A model generated the notes under the pieces. It had not been told where the DNA came from and did not search any database. It worked only from the letters and a program-made list of their open reading frames with translations. 64,000 bases of DNA, taken from Halorubrum sp. F4 (lineage in GTDB: Archaea; Halobacteriota; Halobacteria; Halobacteriales; Haloferacaceae). Where the stretch lies: NCBI RefSeq assembly GCF_027257195.1, contig NZ_JAPDFS010000002.1, positions 526,701 to 590,700 on the forward strand. The letters are read 5' to 3'. The position numbers and the translations under genes were made by a program. Shown one piece after another: positions 60,251 through 64,000 of the stretch (the stretch's first letter is position 1; the number at the start of each line of letters is the position of its first letter).

Positions 60251-61675
60251 GTGACGATACCTGACCGGTTCCCCGCGGTCCTCGCCGCGACGGCGATGGG
60301 CGTATACCTCCTCGTCGTCGTCGGGGCGACGACCTCGCTGACCGACGCCGCGGCGGCCTGTGGCGGCTGGCCCGCCTGCGGGAGCGGGTACGCGCTCCCC
60401 GCGAAGCCGGCGGCCTGGATCGCGCTCGGCCACCGCGCGCTGGCGGCCGCCGTCGGTGCGTCGGTCGTCGCCTCCGCGGTTCTAGCGTGGCGCGACGGCG
60501 CGAGCCGCCGCGTCCGCGGCGCGCTCCTCCTCGCGCTCGCGTTGTTCCCGGCACAGGCCGGGATCGGCGCGGCCGTCGCCCTCGGCGACGCGTCGCTTTC
60601 GGCGCTCGGCGGGACGGTCCCGCTCGGGCTCGTCCATCTCGTACTCGGCGTGACGATCTTCGCGAGCGTCCTCGCCGCGCTGGCGTGGTGGCTCGAGGCG
60701 GCGACCGGCGACGCCGACGACGCGCAGACCGACTTCGAGCCGGGGACCGACCACCTGCCCCCGGTCGAGGACGCCCCCGAGCCGTCGGTTCCGACGGCGA
60801 CGATGCCGCGGCTGCGTGCGACCGCGGCCGCGTACTTCCGGCTGATGAAGCCGCGCTTGATGTGGCTGCTCTGTCTCGTCGCCGCCGCCGCGATGGCGCT
60901 GGCCGGCGGTCCGGGATTTACCCCGCGGGTCGTGGCGGCGACGCTCGTCGGCGGCGCGCTCTCCATCGGCGCGTCCGGCACGTTCAACCACGTGTTCGAA
61001 CGCGACGTCGACAGGCGGATGCAACGGACCAACGACCGCCCGCTGGCGACCGATCTCGTCCCGGTCCCGCACGCGCTCGCGTTCGGCGGGCTGTTGACGG
61101 CCGTCTCTCTCGGATTGTTCTGGACCGTGAACCCCCTGACCGCCGTGCTCGGGCTGGTCGCTATCGTGTTCTACAGCGTCGTGTACACGCTGGTTCTGAA
61201 ACCGAACACGGTCCAGAACACGGTCATCGGCGGGGCGGCGGGGGCGCTCCCGGCGCTCATCGGCTGGGCGGCGGTCACCGGCGAGGTCGGCGGCGGCGGA
61301 CTGGTGCTCGCGACCGTGATCTTCCTGTGGACGCCCGCGCACTTCTACAACCTCGCGTTGGCGTACAAGGACGACTACGAGCGCGGCGGGTTCCCGATGA
61401 TGCCCGTCGTTCGCGGCGAGACCGCCACCCGGCGGCACATCGTCTGGTACCTCGGGGCGACGCTGGTCGCCGCCGTCGCGCTCGCGGCCGTCGCCGACCC
61501 GCTCGGCGCGCTGTACGCGACCGTGGGCGTCGCCCTCGGCGGGGTCTTCCTGTGGACCGTCGTTCGACTCCACTACGAACGGAACGAGTCCGCGGCGTTC
61601 CGCGCGTTCCACGCCTCGAACGCCTACCTCGGACTCCTGTTGTTCGCGGTCGTGTTCGACGCGCTCGTGGTCTGA
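60251..61675 (+). CDS. ctaB: Heme O synthase with an N-terminal CtaA-like domain
   Basis: A 474-residue membrane protein. Residues about 1-155 have four helices with CtaA-like features (VVVGATTSLTDAAAACGGWPAC, ALGHRALAA with a His, LVHLVLG with another). Residues about 190-474 are the UbiA-type farnesyltransferase with NHVFERDVDRRMQRTNDRPL (first Asp motif) and YKDDYERGGFPMMP (second). It farnesylates heme B to heme O. The GTG is 27 nt from ACATATATG, a leaderless start. The fusion is a half-size CtaA; heme A synthase activity is not assured. Confidence 0.9.
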   Translation: MTIPDRFPAVLAATAMGVYLLVVVGATTSLTDAAAACGGWPACGSGYALPAKPAAWIALGHRALAAAVGASVVASAVLAWRDGASRRVRGALLLALALFPAQAGIGAAVALGDASLSALGGTVPLGLVHLVLGVTIFASVLAALAWWLEAATGDADDAQTDFEPGTDHLPPVEDAPEPSVPTATMPRLRATAAAYFRLMKPRLMWLLCLVAAAAMALAGGPGFTPRVVAATLVGGALSIGASGTFNHVFERDVDRRMQRTNDRPLATDLVPVPHALAFGGLLTAVSLGLFWTVNPLTAVLGLVAIVFYSVVYTLVLKPNTVQNTVIGGAAGALPALIGWAAVTGEVGGGGLVLATVIFLWTPAHFYNLALAYKDDYERGGFPMMPVVRGETATRRHIVWYLGATLVAAVALAAVADPLGALYATVGVALGGVFLWTVVRLHYERNESAAFRAFHASNAYLGLLLFAVVFDALVV

Positions 61676-61728
61676 GCCGGGGAGCGGGGGAGCCGTTTTA
61701 TATCGCTCGGGGACCTATCGGAGGACGT

Positions 61729-61971
61729 ATGACACGAGTCGAGATCGAGTACTGCGTACCGTGCGGCATGCTGGACCGAGCACAGGACGTCTCGCGGGCG
61801 ATCCTCGAGCAGTTCGGGGAGGGGCTAGAAGAAGTCGCGCTCGTGACCGGCGACCACGGCGTGTTCATCGTCCGCGTCGACGGTGAGGTCGTCTTCGACA
61901 AGGACGAGGACGGCTACGACGTCGACGAGATCGTTCGCGCGGTGAAACCGCACGTCGGTGCGGCCGCGTAG
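61729..61971 (+). CDS. SelT/SelW/SelH (Rdx) family selenoprotein-like protein
   Basis: An 80-residue thioredoxin-like protein with IEYCVPCGM (C9, C12), the Rdx CxxC at the usual place after the first strand, and GVFIVRVDGEVVFDKDEDGYDVDEIVRAV. Members are thought to act in thiol redox control. A TTTTATATC box 28-29 nt upstream fixes the ATG. It stands alone between ctaB and a membrane protein gene. Confidence 0.9.
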   Translation: MTRVEIEYCVPCGMLDRAQDVSRAILEQFGEGLEEVALVTGDHGVFIVRVDGEVVFDKDEDGYDVDEIVRAVKPHVGAAA

Positions 61972-62069
61972 GCCGGTTTCCCCTCCATCCCCCCGCGCTG
62001 CGGATCGGTCGGCGACCACACCGCCCGCGGGGGAAACTAATTATTCCTCGCTGACAAACAGCGGAGTCG

Positions 62070-62801
62070 ATGGCGAGTCACGTCGGGGACGAGTCGGACG
62101 CGAGTGGCGGGACACGCGAGGGACTGCGGACGGACGGGAGCGGCGAATCCCCCGCGACCGACGAGGCCATCCCCGACGAGCGCGGCCCGGAGGAAACGGA
62201 CCGCTCCGACGGATCCGACGAGTCCGACGAGTCCGACGTGCTCGATTGGTCCGGGTGGCTGGATCGGACGTGGTACCGCTCGAAGGCCGGAGTCTCGATC
62301 GTTGCCCTGGACGTCCTGGCGACCGCGGCCCTCGTCGTCCTGGCGGTCCTCGACGTCGTCGATCTGTCCGTTGACTCCGGTCGGATCGTTCCGCCGTACG
62401 TCCCCGTGTTCAGCCTGCTCGGTGCGCTCGGATTCGTCTTCACGGCGCTCATCGACGACTTCGACAGTCCGGTCGGCAAGGTGCTCCGATACAACTTTCG
62501 CCTGCCCGCCGCGCTCCCGCTCGGGATCGGGATCTTTCTGCTCTCCGAGGTCGTCATCGGGGAGGCGGCGACCGACGACACCCTCGTCGTCGGATCGGTC
62601 TTTCTCGCGGGGCTGTACGTCAACCTCGCGTACAAGCGGCTCGGCGCGCTGGCGCGTCGGCTCCTTCCAGGCGGCGGCGGGGACGACTCGGATGCGGACG
62701 CGGAGGACCGCGACGACTCGGACGCGGAGGATCGCGACGATTCGGGGGGAGCCCGCCTCGACGGGGATGCCCCCGACGGGGCCGACCGATCCGGAGGGTG
62801 A
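62070..62801 (+). CDS. Membrane protein with acidic tails, unknown function
   Basis: A 243-residue protein. The first 70 residues are Asp/Glu/Ser-rich and disordered, then about four hydrophobic helices (VSIVALDVLATAALVVLAVLD, VPVFSLLGALGFVFTALI, ALPLGIGIFLLSEVVIG, TLVVGSVFLAGLYVNLAY) and an acidic C-terminus with repeated DDSDAEDRDDS. I recognise no family. AATTATTC 28 nt upstream fits the ATG. Confidence 0.65.
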   Translation: MASHVGDESDASGGTREGLRTDGSGESPATDEAIPDERGPEETDRSDGSDESDESDVLDWSGWLDRTWYRSKAGVSIVALDVLATAALVVLAVLDVVDLSVDSGRIVPPYVPVFSLLGALGFVFTALIDDFDSPVGKVLRYNFRLPAALPLGIGIFLLSEVVIGEAATDDTLVVGSVFLAGLYVNLAYKRLGALARRLLPGGGGDDSDADAEDRDDSDAEDRDDSGGARLDGDAPDGADRSGG

Positions 62802-62822
62802 CCGCCGGATTCGGACCGGTCG

Positions 62823-64000
62823 TCACTCGCCGTCGACGACCGACCGCGCCGAGTTGCTCACGACGAGCAGGCTGCTCGTCCCCATCGCGAGCGCGGCCAG
62901 AAGCGGGTTGAGCGCCCCCGACACCGCGAGCGGGATCGCGATCGCGTTGTAGGCGAACGCCCACCCGAGGTTCTCCCTGATCCGTCGGTTCGTCCCGGTC
63001 GTGACGTCGAACAGCTCCGGGACCGCGGCGAGCCGGTCCTCGAGGAGGACGGCGTCGGCGGCGTCCGCGGCCAGGTCGGTGCCGCTCGCGACGGAGACGC
63101 CGAGGTCGGCGGCCGCGAGCGCCGGCGCGTCGTTGCTGCCGTCGCCGACCATCGCCACCCGCTCTTCCGCGCCGATCCGGCGAACCGTCTCGGCTTTCGC
63201 CTCCGGCGGCACCCCCGCGAACGCCTCGTCGATCGCGGGATGCTCCGCGAAGCGGCGGGCCGCGGCGGCCGAGTCGCCGGTGAGCACGACGACGCGCTTC
63301 CCGCGGTCCGCGAGGTCGGTCACGACCGACTCCCATCCCTCGCGGACGCCATCGCCGACGACGAGGACCCCTCGAACGCGCCCGTCCCAGCCGACGAAGA
63401 CGGGGACGTTTCCGTCCGCCGTCGCGCGCTCGGCCGCCTCGCGGAGCCGGTCGGGAAGGGTCCACTCGCGCTCCTCGAGGAGGGATCGGTGGCCGACGAC
63501 GACGCGGTCGTCGTCGATCCGTCCCTCGACGCCGCGGTCCGTGACGGTGACGTCGACCACGTCGTTCGCCGAATCGGTCGAGTCGGTCGGCTCTCCGGCG
63601 GCGGGGCGATCCCCCGCAGGACCGCTCGCGGGTTCCGTCCCGCCGTCGGCGACGGCCGTGGGGTCCGAGGGATCGTTTCCCGCCCGATCCGCGTCGACCG
63701 CGTCCGTGATCGCCCGCGCGATCGGGTGGGCGGAGGCGCGTTCGAGCGCCGCCGCCCGGTCGAGAACTCGCTCGTCGTCCGACCCTCCCTCCTCATCGTC
63801 CTCCGCGGTCGTCTCGAGCAACCGCATCTCCCCGTCGGTGAGGGTCCCGGTCTTGTCGAGCACGACCGCGTCGATCCCGGCGCCGTCCTCGAAGACGGCG
63901 TCGGAGACGATCACGATCCCCCGGCGGGCGGCGTCGCGGATCCCCGCCGCGATCGCGAGCGGCGTCGCCAGTCCGAGCGCGCACGGACACGAGACGATGA
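62823..64000 (-). CDS. Heavy-metal P1B-type ATPase (C-terminal part; runs off the window)
   Basis: The frame is open through the right edge, so the N-terminal metal-binding and A domains are not seen. Visible are VSCPCALGLATPLAIAAG (CPC metal site helix), DKTGTLTDGEM (phosphorylated Asp), ASAHPIARAI (HP motif), and GDGSNDAPALAAADLGVSVASG (hinge). These define a P1B ATPase. CPC is usual in Cu(I) exporters (CopA) and also in Zn/Cd/Pb pumps, and here no C-terminal helix signature settles which metal. The N-domain has an unusually acidic insert (TAEDDEEGGSDDERV). Confidence 0.9.
   Translation of the reverse strand, partial: IVSCPCALGLATPLAIAAGIRDAARRGIVIVSDAVFEDGAGIDAVVLDKTGTLTDGEMRLLETTAEDDEEGGSDDERVLDRAAALERASAHPIARAITDAVDADRAGNDPSDPTAVADGGTEPASGPAGDRPAAGEPTDSTDSANDVVDVTVTDRGVEGRIDDDRVVVGHRSLLEEREWTLPDRLREAAERATADGNVPVFVGWDGRVRGVLVVGDGVREGWESVVTDLADRGKRVVVLTGDSAAAARRFAEHPAIDEAFAGVPPEAKAETVRRIGAEERVAMVGDGSNDAPALAAADLGVSVASGTDLAADAADAVLLEDRLAAVPELFDVTTGTNRRIRENLGWAFAYNAIAIPLAVSGALNPLLAALAMGTSSLLVVSNSARSVVDGE

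Overview
The window is GC-rich archaeal DNA and almost certainly comes from a haloarchaeon (class Halobacteria). Nearly every protein is strongly acidic. Many genes have a TATA-like box centred 26-30 nt before the first ATG or GTG, which is the haloarchaeal leaderless-transcript pattern. Archaeal markers include PAN, RfcS, ribosomal proteins S8e and L21e, RpoF, MptA, CofH and pyruvoyl arginine decarboxylase. A Halorubrum-like genus is my guess, from overall style and from a dispersed two-hairpin repeat that I associate with that group. I could not test this.

Layout. 0-2 kb: end of an archaeal shikimate kinase gene and chorismate mutase, then a small accessory patch with a MazEF-type toxin-antitoxin pair and a decayed IS200/IS605 TnpB gene with its right end. 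2-20.5 kb: housekeeping and metabolism (FAD oxidoreductase, arginine decarboxylase, PAN, a HalX response regulator, two peptidases, LysE exporter, CofH with EtfBA, RfcS, RNase HII, S8e, ferredoxin, tRNA-Leu, MenB). 20.6-23.3 kb: an ABC importer of the nitrate/sulfonate type. 23.3-40 kb: an island devoted largely to sulfane-sulfur handling. 40-50 kb: MptA, L21e-RpoF-DUF655-KsgA-MscS-MTQ2, a cobalamin-binding protein and a MetE-like gene pair. 50-64 kb: mixed genes (OYE reductase, HEAT-repeat protein, CspA, PLD-like protein, DHH/RecJ-like nuclease, JAMM protease with FAD synthetase, heme O synthase, SelW-like protein) and the start of a heavy-metal P-type ATPase that runs off the right edge.

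The sulfur island holds a cysteine-bearing winged-helix regulator, two DsrE-family proteins, two TusA-like carriers, a TauE/SafE exporter with a small DUF7512-like partner, two thioredoxin-fold proteins, a split YeeE/YedE thiosulfate-type transporter, a rhodanese-persulfide dioxygenase fusion and a sulfide:quinone-reductase-like flavoprotein with DUF1641. The likely job is to import or export sulfur oxyanions, carry persulfide sulfur on TusA/DsrE, oxidise sulfide or persulfide, and keep thiols reduced. Five of the island's promoter regions share a fixed-geometry 17-bp motif, TTGTRY-N5-NYCCAA. Four other promoters in or next to the island carry related or different palindromes. This suggests one sulfur- or redox-responsive regulon, with the gene at 24366 as the leading regulator candidate.

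Other points of note: a dispersed structured repeat whose two stems change sequence between copies but keep their pairing; a duplicated tRNA-Leu 3' end next to the tRNA gene; and three leaderless mini-ORFs that each end in an ATGA overlap with the following gene.
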